Assembly: GCA_937958045.1 (NCBI GenBank)
Contig: CALFXL010000038.1
Coordinates: forward strand, 32,909 to 96,908
Origin: an uncultured Opitutaceae bacterium
GTDB lineage: Bacteria > Verrucomicrobiota > Verrucomicrobiia > Opitutales > Opitutaceae
Reading direction: 5' to 3'
DNA: 64,000 bases
Part shown: one piece after another, positions 1 to 9,133 of the stretch
How positions within the stretch are numbered: position 1 is the first letter of the stretch
Layout of the letters: every line of letters begins with the position of its first letter
Translations under genes and position numbers: made by a program
Notes under the pieces: generated by a model
What the model saw: only the letters and a program-made list of their open reading frames with translations
Database searches by the model: none
Told to the model about the DNA's origin: nothing

Positions 1-555
1 CAAGTACTCGCGTGGGCGCAGACACATGCCTCGGCGTTTCGCGAAGCGCGCGACCGCGCGGAAGCGGAGGAACTCTGGAGCGTGCGCCGCAAGTGCTCGG
101 GCGCGATGTTTGCGCTCGGCGATGCGAAACTCAACGAAGACATCGTGGTGCCGCTGCGCAGCTACGAAAAGTTCGCGGTGTTTCTCGACAAGCTCCGCAA
201 AAAATCGCGACTGCCGATCCCGACCTTCGGCCATCTCGGCGACGGAAATCTGCACGTGAACATCATGTATCACCGCGATAATCACGCGGAGTATTTGCGC
301 GCGGAAAAAGCCGTCGGCGAACTCATGAAAGGCGTGGTCGCGCTCGGTGGAGCGATCTCGGGCGAGCACGGCATCGGCCTCGCGAAATCGCCGTTTTTGC
401 ATCTGCAGCATTCGCCGGCGGAGATCCGCGCGATGAAAGCGGTGAAAGACGCGCTCGATCCCAATGGCATCTTGAATCCGGGAAAAATGTTCGAGGTGTT
501 CAAGGTATGGGAGCATCCGCGTCTGAAGGTCGATCTGCCGTGGGATCACAAGTGA
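1..555 (+). CDS. glcD: FAD-linked oxidase, GlcD-like, C-terminal part (5' end outside window)
   Basis: The reading frame is open from base 1, so only the last 184 residues are present. They match the C-terminal half of the FAD-linked oxidase family (glycolate oxidase subunit GlcD, D-lactate dehydrogenases). Visible marks are KLNEDIVVP, the FGHLGDGNLHVNI metal/substrate-site segment, SGEHGIGLAK, and the terminal LDPNGILNPGKMF that closes this family. Enzymes of this type oxidise 2-hydroxy acids such as glycolate or D-lactate with FAD. The FAD-binding PCMH domain must lie upstream of the window. Glycolate and D-lactate specificity cannot be separated from this fragment. Confidence 0.9.
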   Translation, partial: QVLAWAQTHASAFREARDRAEAEELWSVRRKCSGAMFALGDAKLNEDIVVPLRSYEKFAVFLDKLRKKSRLPIPTFGHLGDGNLHVNIMYHRDNHAEYLRAEKAVGELMKGVVALGGAISGEHGIGLAKSPFLHLQHSPAEIRAMKAVKDALDPNGILNPGKMFEVFKVWEHPRLKVDLPWDHK

Positions 556-617
556 CGCGCGGCAACGACGCCGACGAAAGGATTGTCACCTGACGCGGAG
601 CCGCATCATCTGCGCGC

Positions 618-1331
618 ATGTCGCAAACGTTTACCCCCGCTCAGAAGAAAGCGTTGTTGATCAAACTCGCGATGGGCGGAGTTGCGCTGGTGCTCGTCGG
701 CTGGTTCGTGCTGCGCGGACTCAATGTGCGCGTGTGGCTCGACGAGATCTTTGCGCTCATGCGCGAAGTGGGACCGTGGGCGTTTTTCGGCGCGATGGCG
801 GTGTTGCCCGCGTTTGGATTTCCGCTGTCGCCGTTTTGGCTGACGGCGGGGCCGGTGTTTGCGCCGACGATGGGATTCGCCGCCGTTGTGGTCTGCGCGG
901 GGACGAGTCTGTTCATCAACTTGGTGCTCACGTATTGGATTGCTCGATACGCATGTCGTCCGCCGCTGGCGTGGCTAGTGCGCAAACTCGGTTACGAACT
1001 GCCGCGCGTGAATCGCGACGATCAGATGGCGGTGACGGTGCTCGTGCGCGTGACGCCGGGGCCGCCGTTTTTTATTCAAGGTTATCTGCTCGGGCTCGCG
1101 GAGATTCCGTTCAAAACGTATCTGCTCGGTTCGTGGCCCATCGCGATGGCGTTTGGCGTGATGTTTATTTATTTCGGCGACTCCCTCGCGCAGGGCAAAG
1201 GCAAGCTGGCGTTGATCGCGCTGGGCGGACTCATCGCATTGGGAGCAGGGTTGCGCTTCGTGCGGAAACGCATGGCAAAGCGTCGCCGTGAAGCCGGTGT
1301 TGAATCGAGCGGGGAGGAAACACGCGCATGA
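618..1331 (+). CDS. TVP38/TMEM64-family (VTT domain) membrane protein
   Basis: This 237-residue, very hydrophobic protein has about five or six membrane segments and a basic tail (residues about 215-237). The segment around residues 60-170, with AVLPAFGFPLSPFW and a later RVTPGPPFF, fits the VTT (SNARE-associated Golgi, DedA-like) domain. Proteins of this family are inner-membrane proteins, some acting as lipid scramblases or in membrane homeostasis; no substrate can be named here. The stop overlaps the xseA start by 4 nt, so the two are probably translationally coupled. Confidence 0.75.
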   Translation: MSQTFTPAQKKALLIKLAMGGVALVLVGWFVLRGLNVRVWLDEIFALMREVGPWAFFGAMAVLPAFGFPLSPFWLTAGPVFAPTMGFAAVVVCAGTSLFINLVLTYWIARYACRPPLAWLVRKLGYELPRVNRDDQMAVTVLVRVTPGPPFFIQGYLLGLAEIPFKTYLLGSWPIAMAFGVMFIYFGDSLAQGKGKLALIALGGLIALGAGLRFVRKRMAKRRREAGVESSGEETRA

Positions 1332-2611
1332 GCTCGTGGCGAGAAGAGGCCGAGGCCGGCGACGAGCGCGTGCAAAGCGTGAGCGAGTTCACGCGACGTG
1401 TGAAAGTTTTGCTCGAAACGCAACTGCGTGCGGGCTGGGTGCGCGGTGAAGTTTCCAATCTACGCGCGCAGGCGAGCGGTCATGTTTATTTCTCGCTGAA
1501 GGATGCGGGCGCGCAGCTGTCGGCGGTGATGTTTCGCGGCGATGCGATGCGCCAGACAGTGAAGCTGCGCGATGGCATGCAGGTGATCGTGTACGGCGAA
1601 GTGAGCGTGTATGAAGCGCGCGGCCAGTATCAGCTCATCGTGCGCGCGGTGCTGGAGGATGGCGTGGGCCGTTTGCAGCGTGAATTCGAGGCGTTGAAAC
1701 AACGTCTCGCGGAAGAAGGCCTTTTCGATTCGGAGCGAAAAAAATCACTGCCCGCGCTGCCAGCGACGATTGGTTTCATCACATCGCCGACGGGCGCGGC
1801 GGTGCAGGATTTTATTCGCATTCTCACACGTCGCGGCTGGCGCGGGCGGTTGATTGTGTTCCCTGCGAAAGTGCAAGGCGAGGGATCGGCGCGCGAGATG
1901 GTCGAGATGCTGCGCGCGGCGGAGTCGCTTGGTTTTATCGATCTGCTCGTGATCGGACGCGGCGGCGGAAGTCTGGAGGATTTGTGGGCGTTTAACGAAG
2001 AACCGCTCGTGCGCGCGGTCGCGGCGTGCAGCATTCCGATCATCTCGGCGGTCGGTCATGAAATCGATGTGACGCTTTGCGACTTCGCGGCCGATGTGCG
2101 CGCGGAAACGCCGAGCGGCGCGGCGGAGTTGATCTCGAGTCATTTTGTCGAGGCGGCCGAACGCGCGCAGGCGGCTGCGGAGGCGATGACGAATCTCGTG
2201 AGACGTCGGCTCGAAGCCGCGACCGAGCGCCTCGATCATGCGCGGAGTCGTTTGCGTCTGCTTTCGCCGCGCGCGCAGGTGGAGCGCGGTTTCCTGCGTC
2301 TGGACGATTTGCAGGCGCGTCTGCATTTGGCTGTGCGGCGGACGCTGAATCACAAACGACATGAGCTTGCTCTGCCGGCGACGCGTTTCGCGCGGTGTTC
2401 GCCGGAGTTTCGCGTGCAGCAAGATTCGCATCGATTGCTCGCGCTCTGGAAACGACTGCAAGCGGTGAGTCCGGCGTCGGTGTTGAAACGAGGCTTTGCG
2501 ATCGTGCGCGACGAGACGGGCACGCCCGTGATGCGGAAGGGTTCGGTGAGCGACGGGCAGGCGCTTCAGATCGAATTTTCGGATGGCGTGAAGCGCGTTC
2601 GCGCCGAATAA
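1328..2611 (+). CDS. xseA: Exodeoxyribonuclease VII large subunit
   Basis: The 427-residue protein has the XseA order: an N-terminal OB-fold (residues about 12-105, with GWVRGEVSNLRAQASGHVYF), then the catalytic region with ALPATIGFITSPTGAAVQDFI, the glycine-rich LLVIGRGGGSLEDLWAFN and ISAVGHEIDVTLCDFAADVRA, and a helical C-terminal part. The enzyme degrades single-stranded DNA in both directions and works with many copies of the small subunit XseB, which is not encoded next to it in this window. It starts at an ATGA overlap with the preceding membrane protein. The helical tail is slightly shorter than in the E. coli enzyme. Confidence 0.95.
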   Translation: MSSWREEAEAGDERVQSVSEFTRRVKVLLETQLRAGWVRGEVSNLRAQASGHVYFSLKDAGAQLSAVMFRGDAMRQTVKLRDGMQVIVYGEVSVYEARGQYQLIVRAVLEDGVGRLQREFEALKQRLAEEGLFDSERKKSLPALPATIGFITSPTGAAVQDFIRILTRRGWRGRLIVFPAKVQGEGSAREMVEMLRAAESLGFIDLLVIGRGGGSLEDLWAFNEEPLVRAVAACSIPIISAVGHEIDVTLCDFAADVRAETPSGAAELISSHFVEAAERAQAAAEAMTNLVRRRLEAATERLDHARSRLRLLSPRAQVERGFLRLDDLQARLHLAVRRTLNHKRHELALPATRFARCSPEFRVQQDSHRLLALWKRLQAVSPASVLKRGFAIVRDETGTPVMRKGSVSDGQALQIEFSDGVKRVRAE

Positions 2612-2704
2612 AGAGCCGAAGCTTGTCCCAGCGGCGAATGATCGTGGAGCAATCAGCCACGAGTCATTGTCAACGACGTCATCCCTAATCCCGAGTCAGG
2701 AATC

Positions 2705-3631
2705 ATGCGTGCACAACATGTTCTCTCATCCCGTCGATTTTGGTTCTTTGCAGCAGGTTTGTTGTTGGTGGCGACAGCGGTTTTGTTGTTCGCGGGGAAA
2801 CGTGACGATCGCGCGACGAAGGCGATCGCGGCGTATGTGCTGGCGGTGGATGAAAGCAGCCGTCTCGGCGGATGGTTTGCCCGGCCGCTGAATCCGGTGT
2901 CGGTGATCACCGAAGGAGAAACGGTGAAAGTCCCCCAGGGAGCGAAGGTGCGTGTGCTGTTCCCCGACGGGCGCACGGAAGACATTGAGGGGGCGCAAAC
3001 CCTTGCACCTACCGCACCCGCGCGACGTGGCGAAGTGATTGACCGACTACTGGCGGCGACGTCGGAAGAAATCGCGCGTATTGAGTTTTCTGATACAAAG
3101 ACGGTGGTTGGCGATGTGCGGTTGGTGTCGCCGGCTGGAGTGACGCGTTTCACCAACCCGGAGATCGTTTGGATCACGCGACCGGGAGCGGAGTACGAGC
3201 TGGCGATCATTGATCCGACGGATCCGTATGCACCCCCACGCGTGGCGGACCATGCGCGCCCGCCGCTGAAGTTTCAGGAGCTGCAAGGGCCGCCGCAACG
3301 ACGCCCGCTGATGCGAGACCGTTTGTACGAAGTGCATGTGCGCGAGCGCGGCAGTACGTTGATGTATGGTTTTGCGCGTTTGCTGGTGTCGCACGAAGCG
3401 GCGGAAGGCGAGCTTCCGGAAGCGCCGATGGATTTGTTGTGCGAAGCGGCGCAGGCACTCGCGAAACGCCCGGTGCGCGCGGGCGACGCGTGGCTGGCGT
3501 TGTCGCGCCTGCCGGAAGCATGGGCGAACACGGAGCCGGCACTGCGTTTACGCATGCACGTCGCGATCGAGCTCGGACTCGAGGAGGAGTTTGTGCGCGC
3601 GAAGAACGCCCTCGCTGCGGCCCAACGCTGA
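2705..3631 (+). CDS. Membrane-anchored protein of unknown function, possibly FecR-like
   Basis: The 308-residue protein has one N-terminal membrane segment (residues about 10-30) after a short basic start, so the rest is probably periplasmic. The region around residues 60-110 carries TEGETVKVPQGAKVRVLFPDG, which resembles the beta-rich FecR-type domain, but I cannot assign it firmly. The C-terminal 100 residues are alanine-rich and helical and could be a TPR-like repeat. It stands alone between xseA and the Nif3-like gene. Function unknown. Confidence 0.65.
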   Translation: MRAQHVLSSRRFWFFAAGLLLVATAVLLFAGKRDDRATKAIAAYVLAVDESSRLGGWFARPLNPVSVITEGETVKVPQGAKVRVLFPDGRTEDIEGAQTLAPTAPARRGEVIDRLLAATSEEIARIEFSDTKTVVGDVRLVSPAGVTRFTNPEIVWITRPGAEYELAIIDPTDPYAPPRVADHARPPLKFQELQGPPQRRPLMRDRLYEVHVRERGSTLMYGFARLLVSHEAAEGELPEAPMDLLCEAAQALAKRPVRAGDAWLALSRLPEAWANTEPALRLRMHVAIELGLEEEFVRAKNALAAAQR

Positions 3632-3679
3632 GGCGGCGCGGAGATTGACCGCGCGAGTGTCGCCCGCCGTAGTGGCGGC

Positions 3680-4432
3680 ATGGCAACGCTTCAGGAACTG
3701 GTTAACTACTGTGACGAGCGGACGCGTCGCGCCGCGATCAAGGACGCACCGGGTGCGTTTAACGGTCTGCAAGTGGCGAACGACGGTCGTGTCACGAAGA
3801 TCGGCGCGGCGGTGGATGCGGGATTGATTCCGTTCCAGAAGGCGGTGGAGGCGGGCGTGGATTTTCTGATCGTGCATCACGGCATGTATTGGGACATGCC
3901 GCGTCCGATCACGGGGCCGGTGTACGAGCGCATCGCCACGTTGCTGAAAGGAAACTGCGCGCTGTACTCGAATCACCTGCCGCTCGATGCGCATCCGGAG
4001 CTCGGAAACAACGCACTGCTCGCGCGCCAACTTGGACTCGACCCCTCACGGCCATTTCTCGTGCGCGACGGCGAACCGGTGGGGTGGATCGCGACGCACA
4101 CGGAAACGCGCGCCCAACTTCGCGCGCGCCTGGAGTCGTTGTACGGACGCGTGGTTGCGATCGAATACGGCAGCGATAAACCGTCGGCCGTCGCCTTCTG
4201 CAGCGGCAGCGGCAACAGCGCGGTGCCGGAGCTGCTGCGCGAAGGGGTGGATACGCTCGTGACGGGCGAGCTGCGCGAAGAGTGGTTCAACACTGCGCAG
4301 GAGCAGAAGTTGAACTTGTATTTGTGCGGCCACTACGCGACGGAAGTTCACGGCGTGAAGGCGCTCGCGGCGGAGCTTTCGGAGAAGTTCGGCCTGCCGT
4401 GGACCTTCATCGCGACGGACAATCCGCTTTGA
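3680..4432 (+). CDS. Nif3-like dinuclear metal centre protein (DUF34)
   Basis: The 250-residue protein matches the short (YbgI-type) form of the Nif3/DUF34 family. Metal-binding histidines and acidic residues are seen in FLIVHHGMYW (about residue 55), SNHLPLDAHPELGNN (about 95) and near the end in CGHYATEVHGVKALA. The family is widespread; a GTP cyclohydrolase-type or metal-insertion role has been suggested but is not settled. ATG at 3680 gives the usual N-terminus MATLQELVNYCDE. It is followed on the same strand by aroQ. Confidence 0.9.
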   Translation: MATLQELVNYCDERTRRAAIKDAPGAFNGLQVANDGRVTKIGAAVDAGLIPFQKAVEAGVDFLIVHHGMYWDMPRPITGPVYERIATLLKGNCALYSNHLPLDAHPELGNNALLARQLGLDPSRPFLVRDGEPVGWIATHTETRAQLRARLESLYGRVVAIEYGSDKPSAVAFCSGSGNSAVPELLREGVDTLVTGELREEWFNTAQEQKLNLYLCGHYATEVHGVKALAAELSEKFGLPWTFIATDNPL

Positions 4433-4498
4433 ACGAACGCCGCGAAAAAACAGCTGCGTCGCACCGTTATTCGTGCATTGGATGACAAGCACCCACCC

Positions 4499-4927
4499 AT
4501 GAAGAAGATCGCGATCCTCAACGGCCCCAACCTCGACCGCCTCGGCAAACGCGAACCGGAGATCTACGGATCGACGACACTCGCGCAGCTCGAGGAGCAG
4601 CTGCGCGCAGAATTTGGCGGTGCCACGCAGCTCGAGTTTTTTCAGTCGAATCACGAAGGCGCGCTGATTGACAAGATCGCTTCATTGGCCGACGCGAAGT
4701 TCGACGGCATCGTGATCAATGGCGGCGCGTTCACGCATACCAGCGTGGCGCTCCGCGATGCGTTGCTCGGCGCGCATCTGCCGACGATCGAAGTTCACAT
4801 CTCGAACATTTATAAGCGCGAAGAGTTTCGCCATCAGTCGCTCACCGCGCCCGCATGCATCGCGGTGATCACGGGCTTGGGCCTCGAAGGTTATTTCGCG
4901 GCCGTGCGTTTCCTTTTGAAACGCTGA
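4499..4927 (+). CDS. aroQ: 3-dehydroquinate dehydratase, type II
   Basis: A 142-residue type II dehydroquinase, which forms 3-dehydroshikimate in the shikimate pathway in the cytoplasm. The diagnostic N-terminus ILNGPNLDRLGKREPEIYG is followed by FFQSNHEGALIDKI, VINGGAFTHTSVALRDAL (catalytic lid and base region) and VHISNIYKREEFRHQS. The Arg and Tyr of the flexible lid and the catalytic His near VHISN are present. I place the start at ATG 4499 because the conserved N-terminus begins there; an in-frame TTG seven codons upstream adds unconserved residues. Confidence 0.95.
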   Translation: MKKIAILNGPNLDRLGKREPEIYGSTTLAQLEEQLRAEFGGATQLEFFQSNHEGALIDKIASLADAKFDGIVINGGAFTHTSVALRDALLGAHLPTIEVHISNIYKREEFRHQSLTAPACIAVITGLGLEGYFAAVRFLLKR

Positions 4928-4933
4928 GATCTT

Positions 4934-5137
4934 TTAAGCGCGCTGTCCGAGCAAACGCGCGGGCAGCGTGAAGATCGCGACGAGGAGCGAAACGACTCCA
5001 CCGACCAATGCGCCGACGATTCTGAACGGGATCGAAAGCAGCCACACCACCGGCCAGGCCAGCAGAACGCAGAAGGCGAGCGGCCAGCAAAGGATGAACA
5101 AGATCATCCAGCAGGTGAGTGTGAGGAGGACTTTCAT
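4934..5137 (-). CDS. Small two-segment membrane protein of unknown function
   Basis: A 67-residue protein made almost entirely of two hydrophobic helices (residues about 4-37 and 42-58) separated by a short loop with one Arg. It ends in a basic tail. The ATG is well placed and the gene lies convergent to aroQ with 6 nt between stops. Nothing identifies its role; its length, composition and strand-isolated position suggest a genuine small inner-membrane protein. Confidence 0.6.
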   Translation of the reverse strand: MKVLLTLTCWMILFILCWPLAFCVLLAWPVVWLLSIPFRIVGALVGGVVSLLVAIFTLPARLLGQRA

Positions 5138-5217
5138 GAGAGTGGCGCCGGGAGAATACTCCTGAGTCCGCTGTGTCGTTACAACGGATGCAGGTGAAAT
5201 TTCGTCGCAAGCGGCGC

Positions 5218-6795
5218 TCAGTTTTTCCGCGTCGAAACTTCGATGACGTCGTGCGGCGCAGCCTCTTTCTGACCGGCGGGGCTGACGCGGATGAAGCGGG
5301 CGTTTCGGCGGAGATCGGCGAGCGTTTTTGAACCAAGATAGCCCATGCCGCTTTGGATGCCGCCGATGAGATTGGCGAGGACATCGTCCGCGTAACCGGA
5401 GACTTCCTTGAGCGCTTCGATGCCTTCGGCAGTGAGCTTGCGCGTGGTGTCGTTTTTGTCGTGGCCGTAGCGCGCGGCGGAGCCGGCTTTCATGGCCGTG
5501 AGACTGCCCATGCCGCGATACTGCTTATACAACTTGCCGTTGATCTCCATGATTTCGCCCGGAGCTTCGCGGCAACCGGCGAGGAGACCGCCCAAGATGA
5601 CGGCGTCGGCCATGGTGAGCGCTTTGACGATGTCGCCCGATTTGGTGATGCCGCCGTCGGCGAGAATCTTGACGCCCTTCGCCGCCGCACCTTTTGAGGC
5701 GACGTGCAAAGCCGTGAGTTGCGGAATGCCCACGCCCGCGACGATGCGCGTGGTGCAGATCGAGCCAGGGCCCTGGCCGACTTTGACGACATCGGCGCCG
5801 CAATCGGCGAGGAACTCGACGCCCGCGGCGCTGGTGACATTGCCGGCGATGATGGTGATCGAAGGAAACGCATCGCGCACCATGCGGACCATGTCGCCGA
5901 CGCCGGCGGTGTGCCCGTGCGCGGTCGAGATGGCGATGGCGTCGATCGACTCATCCATGAGATTGCCGACGTGCGTGATGATCTTGTCGCGATCGAGTTC
6001 GCCGGAGGCTTTGCGGATCGGAGCCAGCGCGGCACCGACGACGAGGCGGAAATGTGCATCGCGAGCGGGCTTGCGGCGCGATTTGGCTTCGGCGGTGATG
6101 CGTTCGACGTCGGAGCTGGTGACGAGACCGCGCAGATGTCCGGCGTCGTCCACGACGAGCATTTTGTTGATGCCGATGTGTTGATTAAAAAACGCGTCCG
6201 CGGCTTTGATGGGATCCTTGGCGACGTTGCGCTCGTGTTCGGTGACGAGGGAGGTGCGCGCGGTCATGACATCGGCGACCTTCTTGGATTTGTAGCGCTC
6301 TTTGACGAGATTGCCGGAGAGGAGGCCGACGAGGATGCCGTTTTCGTCGGTGACTGGGAACGTGGAGAACGAATATTTCTTCTGCTCGATCATCGCGAGC
6401 ACATCGCCGATGAGCGAACTCGGAGAGACCGCGATGGGATCTTGGATGAGACCGTGGATGTGACGTTTGACGCGCGCGACCTCCTTGATCTGGTCCTTCG
6501 GGGTCATGTTGTAGTGGATCAGACCGAGGCCGCCGTTGAGGGCCATCGCGATGGCCATGCGCGACTCGGTGACCGTATCCATGTCGGACGACACGATCGG
6601 GATCTGGAGCTTCAACGTCTCGGAGAGCGAGGTGGAGATATCGGCGTCTTTCGGGAGTATTTCCGAGTAAAGGGTGGCCAGCGACACGTCATCGAACGTG
6701 AGTGCCATGGGCAAGTTGGCGTGGAAAAACGCATCGGCATCCAAATAAAACTCGCTGTCGATTGCGTTGATGGAGGACGTGGCAGCCTTGGTCAT
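5218..6795 (-). CDS. guaB: Inosine-5'-monophosphate dehydrogenase
   Basis: The 525-residue enzyme converts IMP to XMP with NAD, the committed step to GTP. It shows FDDVSLA near the N-terminus, two CBS domains inserted at residues about 121-235, and the catalytic loop GPGSICTTR with the active Cys at about residue 347, then ADGGITKSGDI and YRGMGSLTAM. I chose ATG 6795: an in-frame reading continues upstream for 88 codons but that stretch is low-complexity and unlike IMPDH. It is divergent from menC; 6796-6950 must hold promoters for both. Confidence 0.95.
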   Translation of the reverse strand: MTKAATSSINAIDSEFYLDADAFFHANLPMALTFDDVSLATLYSEILPKDADISTSLSETLKLQIPIVSSDMDTVTESRMAIAMALNGGLGLIHYNMTPKDQIKEVARVKRHIHGLIQDPIAVSPSSLIGDVLAMIEQKKYSFSTFPVTDENGILVGLLSGNLVKERYKSKKVADVMTARTSLVTEHERNVAKDPIKAADAFFNQHIGINKMLVVDDAGHLRGLVTSSDVERITAEAKSRRKPARDAHFRLVVGAALAPIRKASGELDRDKIITHVGNLMDESIDAIAISTAHGHTAGVGDMVRMVRDAFPSITIIAGNVTSAAGVEFLADCGADVVKVGQGPGSICTTRIVAGVGIPQLTALHVASKGAAAKGVKILADGGITKSGDIVKALTMADAVILGGLLAGCREAPGEIMEINGKLYKQYRGMGSLTAMKAGSAARYGHDKNDTTRKLTAEGIEALKEVSGYADDVLANLIGGIQSGMGYLGSKTLADLRRNARFIRVSPAGQKEAAPHDVIEVSTRKN

Positions 6796-6950
6796 AGATG
6801 CCGTTAGCGGATTAATGCGGGGGCGCAAAATCACAAGGGGAAATTCCGACGACTGCGCGTGAGCGGGCGCGCCGAGGCGGCGTTGCTCATTCGAGCGCAC
6901 CGGCTTGGAAATTTGCGTTGCGTGCAAAATGGGGCGCGTAGTGTGGAAGG

Positions 6951-7958
6951 GTGAAGTACCGCTTCGAGTTTCGACGTTATGCGCTGCCGTTTCGTCAGCC
7001 GGTGCGGACGGCGCACGGAATATGGTCCACACGTGAAGGCGTTTGGGTGAAGTTGACACGCGAAGACGGCCGCGTCGGTTACGGCGAAGCCGCGCCCATC
7101 CACTGGTTCGGCACGGAAACGGTCGAAGAAATCGTGGAGCGGTGTCGGCAAATCGGCGAACACGCTGAAGACGAACGGCTCGACGCTCTCGCGGAATCGA
7201 CGGGGGTGCTTCGCGGAGCGCTCGCGATGGCCAGGCGCTCGCTGGAAGCCCCGGAAGAAAGTGGCGCGGATTATTTGCCCGTGGCGGCTCTGCTTCCGGC
7301 GGGACGCGCGGCGTTGCCGATTGTGGATGCCAAAGTCGAAGCGGGCTTTCGCAGTTTTAAGTGGAAAGTCGGCGTCGCGGACGCGGCAGATGAACTCGCG
7401 CAGTTGGACGATCTGCTCGGACGACTTCCCGGCGGCGCCAAGTTGCGCCTTGATGCGAATGGCGCGTGGGAACCGCGCGTGGCGGAACGTTGGTTTGCGC
7501 GTTGCGCGGAACGCCCGATCGAATGGATCGAACAACCGCTGACGGAGAATCGCCGCGAAGCGCGCGATTGGCTGCTCGGGCTCGCCAACGATTATCCGAC
7601 GCCCATCGGTTTGGACGAATCGGTTTCGTCGGATCGCGATGTGGATCGCTGGCTCGATGTCGGCTGGCCGGGGGTTTTTGTGATCAAACCTTCGCTGTTG
7701 TCGGATCCGCCGGCGGTGATCGCGCGACTGCAGGCACGACAAGCGCGCGTGGCTTTTTCATCCGCGCTGGAAACCGCGATCGGCGCGCAAGCGGCGCTGC
7801 GACTCGCGCTGCAGACGGGCGGAAATTGCGCGTTGGGTTTTGGCGTGTGGCCGCTTTTTGAAGATGCGCGCTTCGACGGACCGACCGCGGCGCCGTTTGT
7901 GCGCCGAGAGGATGTCGAGCGCATCAATTCGGAGGTCGTATGGAACGCGCTGAACTGA
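6951..7958 (+). CDS. menC: o-Succinylbenzoate synthase (enolase superfamily)
   Basis: The 335-residue protein is a muconate-lactonizing subgroup enolase: the KxK motif is seen in FRSFKWKVGV, metal ligands in LRLDANGAW, IEWIEQPL and PIGLDESV, and the second catalytic Lys in VFVIKPSLL. These features also occur in dipeptide epimerases, but the immediate overlap with a MenE-like ligase argues for MenC, which dehydrates SHCHC to o-succinylbenzoate in menaquinone synthesis. Start is GTG 6951. Its 3' end overlaps menE by 19 nt. Confidence 0.82.
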   Translation: MKYRFEFRRYALPFRQPVRTAHGIWSTREGVWVKLTREDGRVGYGEAAPIHWFGTETVEEIVERCRQIGEHAEDERLDALAESTGVLRGALAMARRSLEAPEESGADYLPVAALLPAGRAALPIVDAKVEAGFRSFKWKVGVADAADELAQLDDLLGRLPGGAKLRLDANGAWEPRVAERWFARCAERPIEWIEQPLTENRREARDWLLGLANDYPTPIGLDESVSSDRDVDRWLDVGWPGVFVIKPSLLSDPPAVIARLQARQARVAFSSALETAIGAQAALRLALQTGGNCALGFGVWPLFEDARFDGPTAAPFVRREDVERINSEVVWNALN

Positions 7959-9133
7959 TTGCGATCGTCGAGTCCACGGGTTGCGCGCGCGAGAGCGGAG
8001 GACGCTGGTTTCTGTGCGATCCGCAGGCGAGCGAAACAACGCGCGCGGAACTCGCGGCGATCTTGGAGCAGTCGCAATCGCTACCACTGCAAGGGCCGCG
8101 CGGCTGGCTGTGCATTCCGTCGGGTGGCACCAGCGGACGGCTGAAGTTTGCGATGCACGACGAAGAAACGCTGGGCGCAGCTGTGGCGGGTTTTTGTCGG
8201 CATTTTGGATTCGCGCGTGTGAATGCGGTGGATGTTTTGCCGCCGCATCATGTGAGCGGATTCATGGCGCGCGTGCGCAGCGCGGCGACGCGAGGAAAGC
8301 GGATCGAGTGGGCCTGGAAAGCGCTCGAACGCGGTGAGCGCCCCGAGCTGCCTGAGACCGAGGATGGTTGGGTAATTTCGCTCGTGCCGACGCAATTGCA
8401 GCGGCTGCTGAGTTCGGCCGAAGCGTGCGTGTGGCTGAGGGCATTTCGCGTGATCTTTCTCGGCGGCGGACCGGCGTGGCCGGAGCTGGCGGAGCAAGCG
8501 GCGAAGGAGAAACTGCCGATCTCGATTTGTTACGGAATGACCGAAACAGCGGCGATGGTGACTGCGCTCGTGCCCTCGGCATTTGCGACGGGCGTGCGCA
8601 CCTGCGGGCAGGTCATGCCGCATGCGCGCGTGAGGATTGTCGATGAGAATACAGGGCGTGAAGTGTCCGCCGGAGAAAGGGGATTGGTGCAGGTGGGGGG
8701 CGGGAGTCTGTATCGCGGTTATTTCCCTGAACAGCGGCGTAGGGATTTTTTGGATACAAACGATCTTGGCGCGCTCGACAAGAACGGACTGCAAATTTTT
8801 GGACGGCGTGATGCGGTGATCATCACCGGAGGGAAGAAAGTATTTCCGTCGGATGTGGAAGAGGCGCTGCGCGCGACGGGGTTGTTCGATGACGTCGTCG
8901 TGATCGGCATGGCCGATGCGGAATGGGGACAGCGCGTGGTGGCGTGTCATCCCTCGCAGGCTCGTTCAATCGATATCCAAAAAATGGATACAGCGCTGGC
9001 GGGTCTTGCGGCCTATCAGCGTCCCAAACAGTTTTTGGAAATCAAAGACTGGCCCCGCAATGCGCAGGGCAAGGTGAACCGGGATGCTTTGCGGCGTGCG
9101 GCGGAGACCGCAGCGACGAGCAGCGATCAGTGA
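7940..9133 (+). CDS. menE: o-Succinylbenzoate-CoA ligase-like AMP-forming enzyme
   Basis: A compact 397-residue member of the ANL acyl-CoA synthetase superfamily. The phosphate-binding motif SGGTSGRLK is at about residue 56, the YGMTET adenylate motif at about residue 196, FGRRDAVIITGGKKVFPSDVE at the hinge, and the terminal catalytic Lys in NAQGKVNRDAL. Overlap with menC supports activation of o-succinylbenzoate to its CoA ester. It is shorter than typical MenE (about 450-490) because the N-terminal subdomain is trimmed. It is convergent with the next gene, with a 7-nt overlap of the 3' ends. Confidence 0.83.
   Translation: MERAELIAIVESTGCARESGGRWFLCDPQASETTRAELAAILEQSQSLPLQGPRGWLCIPSGGTSGRLKFAMHDEETLGAAVAGFCRHFGFARVNAVDVLPPHHVSGFMARVRSAATRGKRIEWAWKALERGERPELPETEDGWVISLVPTQLQRLLSSAEACVWLRAFRVIFLGGGPAWPELAEQAAKEKLPISICYGMTETAAMVTALVPSAFATGVRTCGQVMPHARVRIVDENTGREVSAGERGLVQVGGGSLYRGYFPEQRRRDFLDTNDLGALDKNGLQIFGRRDAVIITGGKKVFPSDVEEALRATGLFDDVVVIGMADAEWGQRVVACHPSQARSIDIQKMDTALAGLAAYQRPKQFLEIKDWPRNAQGKVNRDALRRAAETAATSSDQ

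Noticed and set aside
5218..7059. Longer GuaB starting at 7059
   Set aside because: The added 88 residues are unlike any IMPDH and overlap the divergent menC gene.
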